Shown: in pieces, positions 43,904-53,430 of the stretch
How the letters are laid out: the number at the start of each line of letters is the position of its first letter
How positions within the stretch are numbered: position 1 is the stretch's first letter
NCBI GenBank assembly: GCA_040218415.1
Contig: JAVJRN010000025.1
Span: forward strand, 50,921-114,920
Reading direction: 5' to 3'
DNA from: JAVJRN01 sp040218415
GTDB taxonomy: Bacteria > Bacteroidota > Bacteroidia > Cytophagales > Cyclobacteriaceae
DNA length: 64,000 nt
Program-made: the position numbers and the translations under genes
Notes under the pieces: generated by a model
What the model was told of the DNA's origin: nothing
What the model saw: the letters and a program-made list of their open reading frames with translations, nothing else
Databases searched by the model: none

Positions 43904-45538
43904 ATGCATCAAACGATTACGCTTATACCCATTTTAGCCCCATTTTTATTGTTTTTTTATGCGCTTGTTGCGCTCATTCAACCTAAAGCGAGGTTGTTAA
44001 AATCCACAGGAGCCACACAAGTTTTTACGGCTTTGGGAATTTTAGTGTCCCTTATCAGCGGATTTTTGGTTTTCCAATATGGCACTTTGACTTCCTCCTT
44101 ATTTGGCTGGAACGAGCTGGGTTTTTCCATCAGACTTGATTCGCTCAGCATTACAATGCTCACGATGATTGCTTTGTTGGGATTCATTATCGTTAGGTTT
44201 AGTATGAACTACCTCGATGGCGATGCTCGAAAATCTGTTTTTTTGGCACGGATGACCGCCACCATAGCCTCAGTAGAATTGCTGGTACTCTCCGGAAACA
44301 TGTTTCAATTATTTGTATTTTGGGTAATCACCAGTATCTGTATGCATTATTTATTGGTGTTTTACAGAGATCGTCCACAGGCCATAGCTGCAGCACGAAA
44401 GAAATTTATTGTAGCCCGAATAGGTGACGCAAGTTTACTTATCGCCACTATTCTCATTTACTTGAATTTTGGCACAGGTGATTTGACAAAAATTTTTGAG
44501 GCAGTTCAAAACACAGATTTTTTAAACACGCAGTTAACGACGGCCACTGTGTTTATTGCACTTGCTGCGGTGTTTAAGTCGGCTCAGTTTCCAACGCATG
44601 GCTGGCTGATCGAAGTAGTGGAAACACCAACTCCCGTGTCTTCGCTACTCCATGCGGGCTTATTAAATGCGGGTCCGTTTCTCATTGTACGTATGGGTTT
44701 TTTGATGAGTGAATCGTCCACCGCATCGTTGATGTTGATTATCATCGGTGGATTTACCGCTATGTTTGCTTCTGTCGTATTTCTTACCCAGCCTACCGTA
44801 AAAGTCTCGTTGGGTTATTCCAGTGTGGCACACATGGGATTTTCGTTGTTGGTTTGTGGATTTGGCGTTTACTCAGCGGCTTTATTGCACCTTGTGGCGC
44901 ATTCGTTTTATAAAGCACATTCATTCCTTTCATCAGGAAGTGTCATTGATATGGTAAGGGCGAAAAAAGTCCTTATTCCTCAAAGAAAAGGAAGCCTTTT
45001 AAGAATAATACTGAGCATTACCTTTTCCTTGGGCGTTTATGCTTGTTTTTGCTACCTCTGGGGTATCCAACCTCAAGAAGAGTTTGGATTAATGGCCATT
45101 GGCGCTGTAATCGTGATGGGTTCCAGTCAAATAATGGTACAAACCTTCGATTCCAATGGAACGGTCAGCGCAATGCTCCAATCGGCCTTTATGGTCATCT
45201 TAGTGGCAGGACTGTTTTTTATTCTTGAACAAGGTGCGCACCTGTTGCTTCAATCTCAAATACCACAAGCTTATGTGCCGAACATAACTATTCAAGTGGC
45301 GGTGGGCATTGTGATCCTGTGTTTTGTCATTTTGATGCTAGTTCAATTAGCGGCACCTAATCTTAAGCGAGGCGCATTTGGCTATCAGTTAGGCGTTCAT
45401 TTGAGAAATGGCTTTTATGCCAATGTTATTTTTGACCGCATTGTGGGGTCATTGAAAAGTGATAAGTCCAATAACCTCACGCCTGAAGGAGAAACCGACA
45501 AGCAAGCAGCATACATTTTGTCTGCCGAAAAGAAATAA
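43904..45538 (+). CDS. dabB: DabB, proton-conducting subunit of inorganic carbon pump
   Basis: This 544-residue NuoL/MrpA-like membrane protein has about 13-14 helices. The antiporter-type core is visible: KSAQFPTHGWLIEVVETPTPVSSLLHAG near residue 225, with the lysine and the ETPTPVS loop. It is shorter than NuoL and stands next to a DUF2309 (DabA) gene rather than in a complex I operon, which identifies it as DabB. In the DAB system it couples the proton gradient to vectorial CO2 hydration by DabA. The gap to dabA is 29 bp, so they form one operon. Confidence 0.9.
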   Translation: MHQTITLIPILAPFLLFFYALVALIQPKARLLKSTGATQVFTALGILVSLISGFLVFQYGTLTSSLFGWNELGFSIRLDSLSITMLTMIALLGFIIVRFSMNYLDGDARKSVFLARMTATIASVELLVLSGNMFQLFVFWVITSICMHYLLVFYRDRPQAIAAARKKFIVARIGDASLLIATILIYLNFGTGDLTKIFEAVQNTDFLNTQLTTATVFIALAAVFKSAQFPTHGWLIEVVETPTPVSSLLHAGLLNAGPFLIVRMGFLMSESSTASLMLIIIGGFTAMFASVVFLTQPTVKVSLGYSSVAHMGFSLLVCGFGVYSAALLHLVAHSFYKAHSFLSSGSVIDMVRAKKVLIPQRKGSLLRIILSITFSLGVYACFCYLWGIQPQEEFGLMAIGAVIVMGSSQIMVQTFDSNGTVSAMLQSAFMVILVAGLFFILEQGAHLLLQSQIPQAYVPNITIQVAVGIVILCFVILMLVQLAAPNLKRGAFGYQLGVHLRNGFYANVIFDRIVGSLKSDKSNNLTPEGETDKQAAYILSAEKK

Positions 45539-45567
45539 TTAGCCAAATCTTAGAAAATCGTATATCG

Positions 45568-48027
45568 ATGTATTTAGAAAGAGAAAAAATCACCGTGGCA
45601 TCTGCCAAAGAAATCCTTAAAAACGGTGTTAAAAAAATAGCTCCATTATGGTCTTTGGAGAACTTTGTCGCTGTAAATCCATATTTAGGACTGTCGGATC
45701 AGAAGTTTTCGGAGGCGATGGATTTTTTATACAAAACAGGAAAGACCAAGGCTACTCTACCTACGGAGTTTTATCTCCAAGCATTGGAAAGCGGGCAGCT
45801 CAAAAAAGAAGATGTTCGGTTTGCTTTGGAAAATAACCCTTTCAAGTTTTCGAAGGATGTAGAAGAGTTTTTAAGAACTGTTCAAACCCGAGGCGCAGAA
45901 GGTGATTTTGTAAAGACCTTCGCTGATGTTGCAGATGAAACGCAGAGGAAAAACTGGAGTAGGTTCATGATCGATAGAATTTCCTTTTGGGCCTCCGCAT
46001 ATTTTGACAATAAGCAAGCGACTTGGGATACGGCTAAGTTTCAGGATTCAATATATCACGCTTGGAAGTCGGAAGCATCGGTGGACTACAGCTGTGAGTC
46101 AATGGGGCTGGACAATTTTAGAAAACATGTCAAAGTGCTACCTAGTGATTATTTGGATGCGGCAGTTTGGGCCTTAGAAATGTTAGATATCAAAGGAGAT
46201 GCGCTTGAATTATACATCAATAGCTTATTGATGAAAATCAATGGCTGGGCAGGCTTTACGGCCAGAATAGACTGGGAGGCCAACCTCGCGGGAAAAGAAA
46301 GCCATGCGACGGAAGAGCTATTGACCATTGCACTAGTTTGGGAGGTTTGTATCAAGCAATCGCTCGATAGGATAAGACTAGAGGATGGTTGGGAACAGAA
46401 TAAGATCGCCTTGGAGCAACTGGCAGTCTCTCCTAAGCTCAACCGTCAACTGGCTGCTCAATTGGTGCTTCAGCAGGCTTTTGACCATGCCAACCAACGA
46501 TTGATTATTGAGAAAATAAACAATCAACAGTTGGAGGAGAAGCCTAAGTCAACTCCAAAAATGCAAGCTATTTTTTGCATTGATGTGCGATCTGAGTTGT
46601 ATAGAAGAAACCTCGAAGCAGCAAATGAAGATATCGAAACCATGGGTTTTGCTGGGTTTTTCGCTTTTCCCATAAAATATGTGCAACTAGGACATGAAAC
46701 TGGGACAAACAATTGTCCGGTACTTTTAAACACTTCGCATACCATTGCTGAGGGTCTAACTGACCAGGAAACCGAGCAACAAATCGTCGCTCAGCGTACT
46801 TTGAAACATCATGTCGCAAAGGCTTGGTATTCCTTCAAATCTGGAGCTATTAGCTGTTTTAGTTTTGTTAGCCCTATCGGATTGTCTTATTTGCCAAAAT
46901 TGTTCACGGATTCATTTGGCATGACCAGACCTGTTCCTCATCCAAAAGAAGCAGGTCTTGACCCGTCTGTTAAATCAAACAAAAATATCCGCTTGGATCA
47001 GCATGATCTCAATGGTCAGCTGAGCGGTATTTCCGCAGAGGATCGATTGCGTATGGGAGCTTCTGCCTTGAAGGCCATGTCTTTGACTGATAACTTTGCG
47101 CGAATAGTACTCATTACTGGCCATGGAGCTACCACGGTCAACAACCCACATGCCACAGGTTTGGATTGTGGTGCTTGCGGAGGTAATTCTGGAGAAGCTA
47201 ATGCGAAAGTAGCAGCGGCAATATTGAACGATGTTGAAGTAAGATCAGGATTGAAAGCTGCGGGTATCGATGTGCCTGAAACCACGGTGTTTGTAGCGGC
47301 TTTGCATGACACGACCACTGATGAAGTAACCCTTTACAATACAGAGCGAATAGCTGATACTCATAAAGATGACCTGATCGAATTGTCTTATTCCTTGAAA
47401 GTAGCAGCTGATGCTGCCAGAAAGGAGCGAGGAACCAGAATGAATGTGACCACTGGCGATGTGAGCAAAAAAGTGTTCGGTCGAAGCAATGACTGGTCAC
47501 AGGTCCGACCTGAGTGGGGTTTGGCAGGATGCTCTTCCTTCATCGTTGCGCCACGTGATCGCACGTCACAGCTTAGTTTCGGCGGCAAAGCATTCATGCA
47601 CAGTTACAACTGGCAAAAAGATACAGGCTTTGGCGTATTGGAACTTATCATGACGGCTCCAATGGTGGTGACGAGTTGGATCAACCTTCAATATTATGCC
47701 TCTGCAGTTGACAATAAGGTATTTGGTTCTGGCAATAAAACACTGCACAATGTAGTGGGCGGTATAGGTGTGCTGGAAGGTTTTGGTGGCGACTTGCGTG
47801 TTGGTCTTCCTTGGCAATCGGTGCATGATGGAGAAAATTACCAGCATGAACCGCAGCGACTCAATGTAATCGTAGAAGCACCCATAGATGCGATGAGCAA
47901 AATATTGGAAAAGCACGATGCTGTAAAAAACCTGGTTGACAATGAGTGGATCTACTTGTTTGCCATGGATGATAAAGGAAAAGTGGCGTATAAGTACGTT
48001 GGTGACTTGCAGTGGGAGGTGGTTTGA
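45568..48027 (+). CDS. dabA: DabA, zinc carbonic-anhydrase-like subunit (DUF2309)
   Basis: This 819-residue peripheral membrane protein is the catalytic subunit that turns CO2 into bicarbonate in the cytosol. The predicted zinc and active-site residues of DUF2309 are all present: C337 and D339 in FCIDVRSE, H519 in GHGATTVNNP, and C534 in GLDCGACGG. The spacings (2 and 15) equal those reported for Halothiobacillus DabA (C351, D353, H524, C539). It forms a complex with DabB. In a heterotroph the pump would supply bicarbonate for anaplerotic carboxylation when CO2 is scarce. A terminator follows. Confidence 0.92.
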   Translation: MYLEREKITVASAKEILKNGVKKIAPLWSLENFVAVNPYLGLSDQKFSEAMDFLYKTGKTKATLPTEFYLQALESGQLKKEDVRFALENNPFKFSKDVEEFLRTVQTRGAEGDFVKTFADVADETQRKNWSRFMIDRISFWASAYFDNKQATWDTAKFQDSIYHAWKSEASVDYSCESMGLDNFRKHVKVLPSDYLDAAVWALEMLDIKGDALELYINSLLMKINGWAGFTARIDWEANLAGKESHATEELLTIALVWEVCIKQSLDRIRLEDGWEQNKIALEQLAVSPKLNRQLAAQLVLQQAFDHANQRLIIEKINNQQLEEKPKSTPKMQAIFCIDVRSELYRRNLEAANEDIETMGFAGFFAFPIKYVQLGHETGTNNCPVLLNTSHTIAEGLTDQETEQQIVAQRTLKHHVAKAWYSFKSGAISCFSFVSPIGLSYLPKLFTDSFGMTRPVPHPKEAGLDPSVKSNKNIRLDQHDLNGQLSGISAEDRLRMGASALKAMSLTDNFARIVLITGHGATTVNNPHATGLDCGACGGNSGEANAKVAAAILNDVEVRSGLKAAGIDVPETTVFVAALHDTTTDEVTLYNTERIADTHKDDLIELSYSLKVAADAARKERGTRMNVTTGDVSKKVFGRSNDWSQVRPEWGLAGCSSFIVAPRDRTSQLSFGGKAFMHSYNWQKDTGFGVLELIMTAPMVVTSWINLQYYASAVDNKVFGSGNKTLHNVVGGIGVLEGFGGDLRVGLPWQSVHDGENYQHEPQRLNVIVEAPIDAMSKILEKHDAVKNLVDNEWIYLFAMDDKGKVAYKYVGDLQWEVV

Positions 48028-48075
48028 TCTCTATTATTTTCTAAAGTTATTTGGGTCACTAACCTGACTTTTTAT

Positions 48076-48100
48076 AACCTCAGCGGTTTCTGCTGAGGTT
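48076..48100 (+). terminator. Hairpin terminator after dabA
   Basis: AACCTCAGC (48076-48084) is inverted exactly at 48092-48100 around a 7-base loop, 49 bp after the dabA stop. The downstream T-run is short, so efficiency is uncertain. Confidence 0.65.
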
Positions 48101-48200
48101 TGACGTATCATTTTCAATTTTTGGTTGGTTCTCAAGCAAGCTGAGAGGGACGATTTAAGTTGTTTTATGTAAATTTTCGTAGGGCGTGAAACCTATTAAA

Positions 48201-48392
48201 AACCTAAGTTCGAATAATAAAGCGGTTAAATCAGCATTAAAATCGTCTTGACGAAATAAGAACCGATTAAAATGAGGTTTTTATTGAGGTAATCTCCTCT
48301 TTCCAGCAGATTGCTTCTATTTTCTAATCTTTTCAAGCTTAAAAAATATCGCAATGACGCTAGAACGTGTACTGAACAATCCAACTCAGGTT
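48201..48392. mobile_element. MITE-like element, copy 1 (192 bp)
   Basis: The element starts AACCTAAGTT and ends AACTCAGGTT, imperfect terminal inverted repeats. Its interior is similar, in inverse orientation, to 58731-58857; the best block is 48251-48289, about 34 of 39 bases. It contains no coding sequence. Its right end provides the last bases of the neighbouring gene's stop codon region (48391-48393). AAA on both sides may be a target duplication. The rest of the 48028-48390 gap holds only the dabA terminator. Confidence 0.65.
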
Positions 48393-49482
48393 AAAACGCA
48401 TGATTTACGACTCTTTGAGGTGCTTCATTTTCGTCAATAATTAGTTCGAAATTGATTACGCCCAAGACCAATTGTTCTTCAGTCATTACTTTTACTCGCC
48501 AAATTCCTTCTTTCACATTTTTTTTGAAGGTGAATCCCCTAAAACCTCTTTCTCTGCCTCCAATTGCATCAAAACTTAGTTCTTCCATAATTTGCCATTC
48601 TTTGGTCTTTTCATTGAACCATTGCCAGCTGTGAAAAATCTTCTTGTTGATTTGTGTGGGAGCAAAAATGGAAGAAAAAATATAGACGTTGGTTGCGGGT
48701 GTGTGAATGTATTCCAGTCGGTGTTTTCTCCAGAAAACATACCAATCATTGGTTTCATAAGAAACTATATAACTGTCATTTTCTTTGACAATATCATGTG
48801 CGACTATGCCTTCATCCAGCGCCAATGGAACCGGCGGAATGAGTTTGAAAAAGTAGAACGTATTGATCAAAATATAAATAGAGAAAACCAAACCAACCAA
48901 TTTGTAAAGGCTCACTTCTTTTCGTGTGCTTGGACTCGACCAATAAATAAAACTGATAAGAGTCAGCGTGACGCCCAGACTCACGATACCTGACAGTATG
49001 AATATGGAAGTATTCATTTCCTTGATGAATACCGGAATCATAAAACTGAAAAACGTAAAACTGATGAAATAATACACCCCAAATTGGAGGTATTTGTTCG
49101 CGATACGCTTTTTCAGAAATTCATTGGCAACAAGCAAGGCTACCAAAATAATAAAGAAAGAAATTGTTTTTGATAAGGAAACACTTCTGGAAAAATAGAC
49201 CACATAAGCGCTCGATAAAGCCCCGAAGAAAAATTGGATCGCCAGTGGGAAGTACTCTTGAACCCTGCCTAAGAAGGTGTTTTTCCATTTGCCATCACCA
49301 GCCAGATTGAAAAGATACAGCGTCAACGAAAGGCAGGTCATATGAGAAGTCAAAACTGTAACATCATATAGCCGATCAATTCGCCCAAGCGTTAACGTGT
49401 CGAAAATGAAACCGCCAACGAAAAAAAGGATCGGGGCATATTTACGGTGTTTTTTGAGGTAAGGAAAAAACGATTTTTTCAT
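48391..49482 (-). CDS. DUF2914 membrane protein
   Basis: This 363-residue protein has about seven membrane helices in the first 215 residues (PILFFVGGFIFDTLTLGRIDRLYD is characteristic of the N-terminus of this group). A soluble DUF2914 domain follows (about 235-350): VFWRKHRLEYIHTP, then HSWQWFNEKTKEWQ and GFRGFTFKKNVKEGIWRVKVMT. DUF2914 domains are beta-rich and of unknown function. The stop codon lies in the end of a MITE-like element. The gene has no obvious operon partner. Confidence 0.85.
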   Translation of the reverse strand: MKKSFFPYLKKHRKYAPILFFVGGFIFDTLTLGRIDRLYDVTVLTSHMTCLSLTLYLFNLAGDGKWKNTFLGRVQEYFPLAIQFFFGALSSAYVVYFSRSVSLSKTISFFIILVALLVANEFLKKRIANKYLQFGVYYFISFTFFSFMIPVFIKEMNTSIFILSGIVSLGVTLTLISFIYWSSPSTRKEVSLYKLVGLVFSIYILINTFYFFKLIPPVPLALDEGIVAHDIVKENDSYIVSYETNDWYVFWRKHRLEYIHTPATNVYIFSSIFAPTQINKKIFHSWQWFNEKTKEWQIMEELSFDAIGGRERGFRGFTFKKNVKEGIWRVKVMTEEQLVLGVINFELIIDENEAPQRVVNHAF

Positions 49483-49966
49483 GGGTTAATAATTGGCTGA
49501 GTTCGAATTTTCTTCCTTCTGTTTAAAATCATCTATTGAAACTAAAGTCAAAGAAAAGCCAAAAGTCCTTAATTATATCAAATGATTTATGAGCGATTAT
49601 TAGAAAAATTATATTTGAATAAACACCTTAAGTCCTTGGAATTGACGGAGATAAATTCTGATTAGGTTGAAAAATTGCTTTTGTGTATGGGAAATGAAGA
49701 GGAGCAAAAAGTAGGTATATTTCATTTTAGGCGATTAATTTATTACGACGATTAACTAAAATCCGTAGGCTCGGCCTTTATTAATTTCGCTAAAAGAATT
49801 GGTTTCAGCTCCGCTTTGCAAGTAGCACATAAGACTATGTTTTTTTAGCGCCTTGTGTGTGCCATGAATGGTGAATACAGCTCATGAAATGGAGTGTTCC
49901 AAAGGGTGAAACCGGCGTGGAACGATCCCATAAGCCCTGGGGTCGTTCCTGGAAGCAAAGCAAGTG

Positions 49967-50045
49967 GCAGCATTTAGTAGTCTGTTTCCGAACTAACGCA
50001 AGAAAGTTAAAAACTGGTTCAGCCGTCAACTTTGACCTATTGTGT
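49967..50045. repeat. ~80-bp direct repeat, copy 1
   Basis: Shared segments with 50587-50665 include GGCAGCA, AGTCTGT, CAAGAAAG, AAAAACTGGTTCAG and TTGACCT/TTGAACCT in the same order and orientation. Similarity is roughly 70 percent by eye. The two copies bracket the small gene 50237-50431. Confidence 0.65.
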
Positions 50046-50176
50046 TCGTCAAATGATGTGGTGTAAAACAATCTACGTACATTTAGAATTTATGAGCGAG
50101 GAGTATTGAAAGTTCAATAGTTGTTTAGAATACTCTGGAATAAAAGGTGTATTAACTAAGCCTTTTTAGGGAATAG

Positions 50177-50196
50177 GCACAAGCGGATGCTTGCGC
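50177..50196. repeat. REP-like palindrome
   Basis: GCACAAGC (50177-50184) and GCTTGCGC (50189-50196) form a stem with a GGAT loop and one G-T pair. The 15-mer CGGATGCTTGCGCTA (50184-50198) recurs exactly at 38330-38344, and GCTTGCGCT recurs on the minus strand near 63222-63231. These look like short dispersed palindromic elements. Confidence 0.55.
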
Positions 50197-50236
50197 TAGC
50201 CAGGCTGTTATAGTGGACATAAATATTTGTTTAAAC

Positions 50237-50431
50237 ATGGAAAGTACTATAGAATACATAGGGTTATTTAAATTCATTTTTGGCACAATAGGGTTTTTAG
50301 CTGGAATAGTTATTTTTTCAATGGGCATTATTAAGAAAAATATAAAATGGAGAAATAGAGGAGCATGGATCATTATCAACACCTTAGCTTTCCTTCTTCT
50401 AGTTTTAGGAATTCAAAGAGTGATTGATTGA
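50237..50431 (+). CDS. Small two-helix membrane protein
   Basis: The ATG at 50237 gives 64 residues; an upstream in-frame ATG at 50213 would add eight. There are two predicted membrane helices (about 9-30 and 44-60) with a basic loop between them (KKNIKWRNRG). No family is recognised. It is the only plus-strand gene in this patch and lies between two copies of an ~80-bp repeat, as a captured gene might. Confidence 0.5.
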   Translation: MESTIEYIGLFKFIFGTIGFLAGIVIFSMGIIKKNIKWRNRGAWIIINTLAFLLLVLGIQRVID

Positions 50432-50586
50432 CTCTAAACCTTACTGTAATTCTTTCGACTGAATACATCCAATCAGCCAACTATTTGAAACGCAAAAAAT
50501 AAAGCTCCTCCTGATTGCTGATCTGATACACGTCTCCCATACAATAATCTAATATGACTATGCATAAATACCGAGTAGTTTCAAGG

Positions 50587-50665
50587 GCAGCAATTATGAG
50601 TCTGTCCACCCACACAAGAAAGATAAAAAACTGGTTCAGGCGGAATTTTGAACCTTTTGTTATAG
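50587..50665. repeat. ~80-bp direct repeat, copy 2
   Basis: This is the partner of 49967-50045. Its end (read on the minus strand, CCTATAACAAAAGG) lies about 10 bp from the stop codon of the LytTR regulator gene and resembles the start of an integron attC site. Confidence 0.6.
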
Positions 50666-50674
50666 GTTCCGAGC

Positions 50675-51349
50675 CTATTTTCTTAAGGTTTCATTGACCG
50701 ATTCTCGATATGATTGGCCGATAGGAATTTTGGTTTCTCCCAGTTTGATTTGATTGCCCTCCACATATTCCATTTTTGATAGCGCGATGATGTATGATTT
50801 GTGAACCCTTAGGAAGGAAGAAGGCAAAAGGGTCTCCAGCTTCTTTAGCGTCTCGCTAATGATGAGGGTTTTATCACTTTCCAAATTGACTTTCACATAG
50901 TCGCCAATGGATTCAAAGTAATTGATTTGGCTATAATTGATTTTATGAGTGCGCTTGTCAGCCTTAAGCATCATAAAGTCCTGCACTGGTGTTTCTGAGG
51001 TCAGGATTTGAACCTTATTTACAGCTTTAATAAAGCGCTCAAAGGAAAAGGGTTTCAATAAATAATCTATGGCATCTAGCTCAAATCCCTCCACTGCATG
51101 ATCTGCATACGCCGTAGTAAAGATTACTTTTGGTGGCTTAGCCAATGACTTATAGAAGTTGATTCCTGAAAGTTTGGGCATGTTGATATCCAGAAATATC
51201 AAGTCGATCTTCTCCTTATTGAGCCAATCAATAGCTTCCAGGGCACTCTCACAACTCGCCACGAGTTTTAAGGCAGGGAAATCCTTTATATAGATTTGGA
51301 GGACATCTCGCGCCAAAGGTTCATCGTCTATTATTAAGCATCTAATCAT
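50675..51349 (-). CDS. LytTR-type response regulator
   Basis: This 224-residue protein has a receiver domain (1-120; acidic pocket D8/D9, phospho-acceptor D54 in FLDINMP, TTAYADHA switch) and a C-terminal LytTR DNA-binding domain (about 130-224; FFESIGDYVKVNLE, LRVHKSYIIALSKM). The gene overlaps its kinase gene by 8 bp. It is the last gene of a three-gene operon with the kinase and a lipoprotein. The likely targets are unknown. Confidence 0.94.
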   Translation of the reverse strand: MIRCLIIDDEPLARDVLQIYIKDFPALKLVASCESALEAIDWLNKEKIDLIFLDINMPKLSGINFYKSLAKPPKVIFTTAYADHAVEGFELDAIDYLLKPFSFERFIKAVNKVQILTSETPVQDFMMLKADKRTHKINYSQINYFESIGDYVKVNLESDKTLIISETLKKLETLLPSSFLRVHKSYIIALSKMEYVEGNQIKLGETKIPIGQSYRESVNETLRK

Positions 51350-52376
51350 ATAGTGGTACAGTTAGTGACACCTCAAAGCTATTTTCATCTTCCAAAATAT
51401 GAAAGGTAGCCTTCTCCGCGTAAATGAGATCGAGTCGTCTTTGGACATTTTCTAAGCCAATACCTCCGTATTTCTTGTCTTGTTGGTAATCAACCGTGCT
51501 TTTGTCATTCTTTATTTTGAAGTCCAGCTGAGCGTCATGCACTTTCAGCTCAATGTTTACATATTGGTTGGTTTCGTGTTGTAGTCCATGCTTGAAGCTG
51601 TTTTCAATCAAGGGAAAGAAAAGGAGTGGGGGGACGTTCTGTTCTTTTATTTCCCCCTCCAGATCAAAAGATATTTTTGCTTTGCTACTCACCCTCAGCT
51701 TTTGTAGGTCTATGTAGCTCTTGATAAATGCTACTTCTTTGCTGAGAGGCACTCGATCATCGGAGACCTCATAGATCATGTATCTGAGTAAATTGGACAG
51801 CTCCAAAATGATGCCGGGCGCCTGATCACTCTTTTTGAGGGATAGTGAGTAGATACTATTCAAACTATTGAATAGAAAGTGAGGGTTGATCTGCAACTTT
51901 AGAGAATTTAATTCCAAGGAGAGTTTTTCCTTCTCTATCTCCTGCAAGTGATACCACGACTTGGAAAGCTTAAGTAGCGTGGAGATGATCACATAGATGG
52001 AGAAAATAGATAACAAAACCTCTATATCGGTAAATGAGACCATGTAGAAAACTCCCCAAAAGTCGCTGGATGCAGTAGGAATGGCATATTCAAAAAGCAG
52101 ATCATGTATGACATAGGCCAGCCCAATATTGAGAACACTCAAGAGCAGGTATGATGGTAAGCGCTCTTGCTGAAGAAACCTCGGGACGAGGTATCTGATG
52201 TTAAGATATACCAGCAGCACCAGTGGGATGTGGAAAAATCCAGAGTAGATGAAATCAATTAGCTTGATAATGCCCGAGATCGAGAAATAGCTCCCGATCA
52301 AATAAAAGGACAGCACCCAAAACGCGAGGTGCTGCACCCAATTGCTTTTTCTAAGCCATGCAGAAAGCTTCTTCAT
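51342..52376 (-). CDS. LytS-like sensor histidine kinase
   Basis: This 344-residue kinase has four to five membrane helices in the first 135 residues (including FYLIGSYFSISGIIKLIDFIY and LVYLNIRYLVP). A His_kinase domain with the phospho-acceptor motif LQINPHFLFNSLNSIY near residue 160 follows, then HATPase_c (LLFFPLIENSFKHGLQ, GGIGLENVQRRLDLIY). It has no large sensory domain, so the membrane part or a partner probably senses the signal. It overlaps the lipoprotein gene by 4 bp upstream and the regulator gene downstream. Confidence 0.93.
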   Translation of the reverse strand: MKKLSAWLRKSNWVQHLAFWVLSFYLIGSYFSISGIIKLIDFIYSGFFHIPLVLLVYLNIRYLVPRFLQQERLPSYLLLSVLNIGLAYVIHDLLFEYAIPTASSDFWGVFYMVSFTDIEVLLSIFSIYVIISTLLKLSKSWYHLQEIEKEKLSLELNSLKLQINPHFLFNSLNSIYSLSLKKSDQAPGIILELSNLLRYMIYEVSDDRVPLSKEVAFIKSYIDLQKLRVSSKAKISFDLEGEIKEQNVPPLLFFPLIENSFKHGLQHETNQYVNIELKVHDAQLDFKIKNDKSTVDYQQDKKYGGIGLENVQRRLDLIYAEKATFHILEDENSFEVSLTVPLYD

Positions 52377-53254
52377 GAGGCTTTTTTATAAGTTTCTGTA
52401 CCTTCAAATACACTCTCATCGTCCGCATATTTGTCTAAGAATTTTTGCAGTTCTTTTGGCTGTGCTGTGATGAGTACGGTCCCCTCTACATTTTCATGTC
52501 TCAATCGGATCAGGTTACTTTCAAAAAGTTTATTGAGTTTATCCAAATCAAAGAAAGTCATGGAAAACTCATGCTCTGTTAAAGCAATTTTGAAAAAGGT
52601 ATGTACTGGAAAGAAGTTATCCGAAAACGATTTTGAGTCAAACTCTTTGGTTGGGTAGAGATCCATAAATAGGTCATCTCCGATCTCCACCAAATGAGCG
52701 ATGTAAGTGTCTGTGGTACTATCCTCGTTCATGACAGTGAGTTTGTAAGACTTCTCCTCATACACAGATATCGATCCCTGATAGTCCATGTCTTTAGACT
52801 TCAACTTATCGCTAAACTTCTTCTCTATATCGTTTGAAAATAGCTGAGATAATTTCTTTTCATCGAGAGAAGAAAGAGCGTCAGTTTTGGAAGAGGTCTT
52901 AGATTCCTTGTTTTCAGTAAAGGAGGTTGCTGACATTCGCTCATTCATGATACGCTTGATGCTGTCTTCGTTATAAACTTTTTTGCCATTCTGCGTGACA
53001 AATATTGGGTTGTCAGATTGCAAGGTATATCCTTCTTTTATCTCTATCGAATATTCGTACTCTTTGGGTTGGTCACCCCCTTTTTTATAATTGGATTCAA
53101 ACAAGAGGTAAGAATGCTCATCGATCATCCATTTACCTAATAGCTCCTTTTTAAAAACAAGAGTGTCTTCGGTGTAAATAGGAAAAAGTGAATAGACACA
53201 TGATGACATGATGACCGTGAGTGCTGCGAATAAAAGTGCTGTTGTTCTTTTCAT
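52373..53254 (-). CDS. Lipoprotein coupled to a LytS/LytTR system
   Basis: This protein has about 293 residues from the ATG at 53254 (MKRTTALLFAALTVIMSSC, a good lipoprotein signal); a frame extension to 53281 is unlikely. No domain is recognised. The mature part begins YSLFPIYTEDTLVFKKELLGKWM, a pattern often seen in Bacteroidota lipoproteins with a lipocalin-like beta fold, and has a charged middle (residues about 110-160). The 4-bp overlap with the kinase gene implies coupled expression, so it may modulate or report to the kinase. Confidence 0.75.
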   Translation of the reverse strand: MKRTTALLFAALTVIMSSCVYSLFPIYTEDTLVFKKELLGKWMIDEHSYLLFESNYKKGGDQPKEYEYSIEIKEGYTLQSDNPIFVTQNGKKVYNEDSIKRIMNERMSATSFTENKESKTSSKTDALSSLDEKKLSQLFSNDIEKKFSDKLKSKDMDYQGSISVYEEKSYKLTVMNEDSTTDTYIAHLVEIGDDLFMDLYPTKEFDSKSFSDNFFPVHTFFKIALTEHEFSMTFFDLDKLNKLFESNLIRLRHENVEGTVLITAQPKELQKFLDKYADDESVFEGTETYKKAS

Positions 53255-53430
53255 TTCTTTCTGTTTTTGATTGTGTTTCAAAAATGCTCACAGAAGAAGT
53301 TGTTACAAATTTATGTCGGTAAACAACAAAATATTCGGGGTGAACAGCCATTTGGATTCATTTTCACAGCTGATGTGAGTTTTTAGATATTATCTGTTTT
53401 CAATAATTAATTCCGAGCGATAAGTTTGAA

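Larger units (their letters stand above)
49483..50236. other. Long intergenic region with hairpin, repeat and REP-like palindrome
   Basis: No credible gene lies in these 754 bp; short overlapping frames around 49835-50070 coincide with a hairpin. Features are a hairpin at 49919-49949 (GGAACGATCCC and GGGGTCGTTCC), one copy of an ~80-bp repeat (49967-50045), and a palindrome at 50177-50196. Confidence 0.5.

Noticed and set aside
49835..50071. Short overlapping ORFs on both strands (60-78 codons)
   Set aside because: They lie over a strong hairpin and a dispersed repeat, have biased composition, lack a credible start context and mirror each other, so they are by-products of the palindrome.
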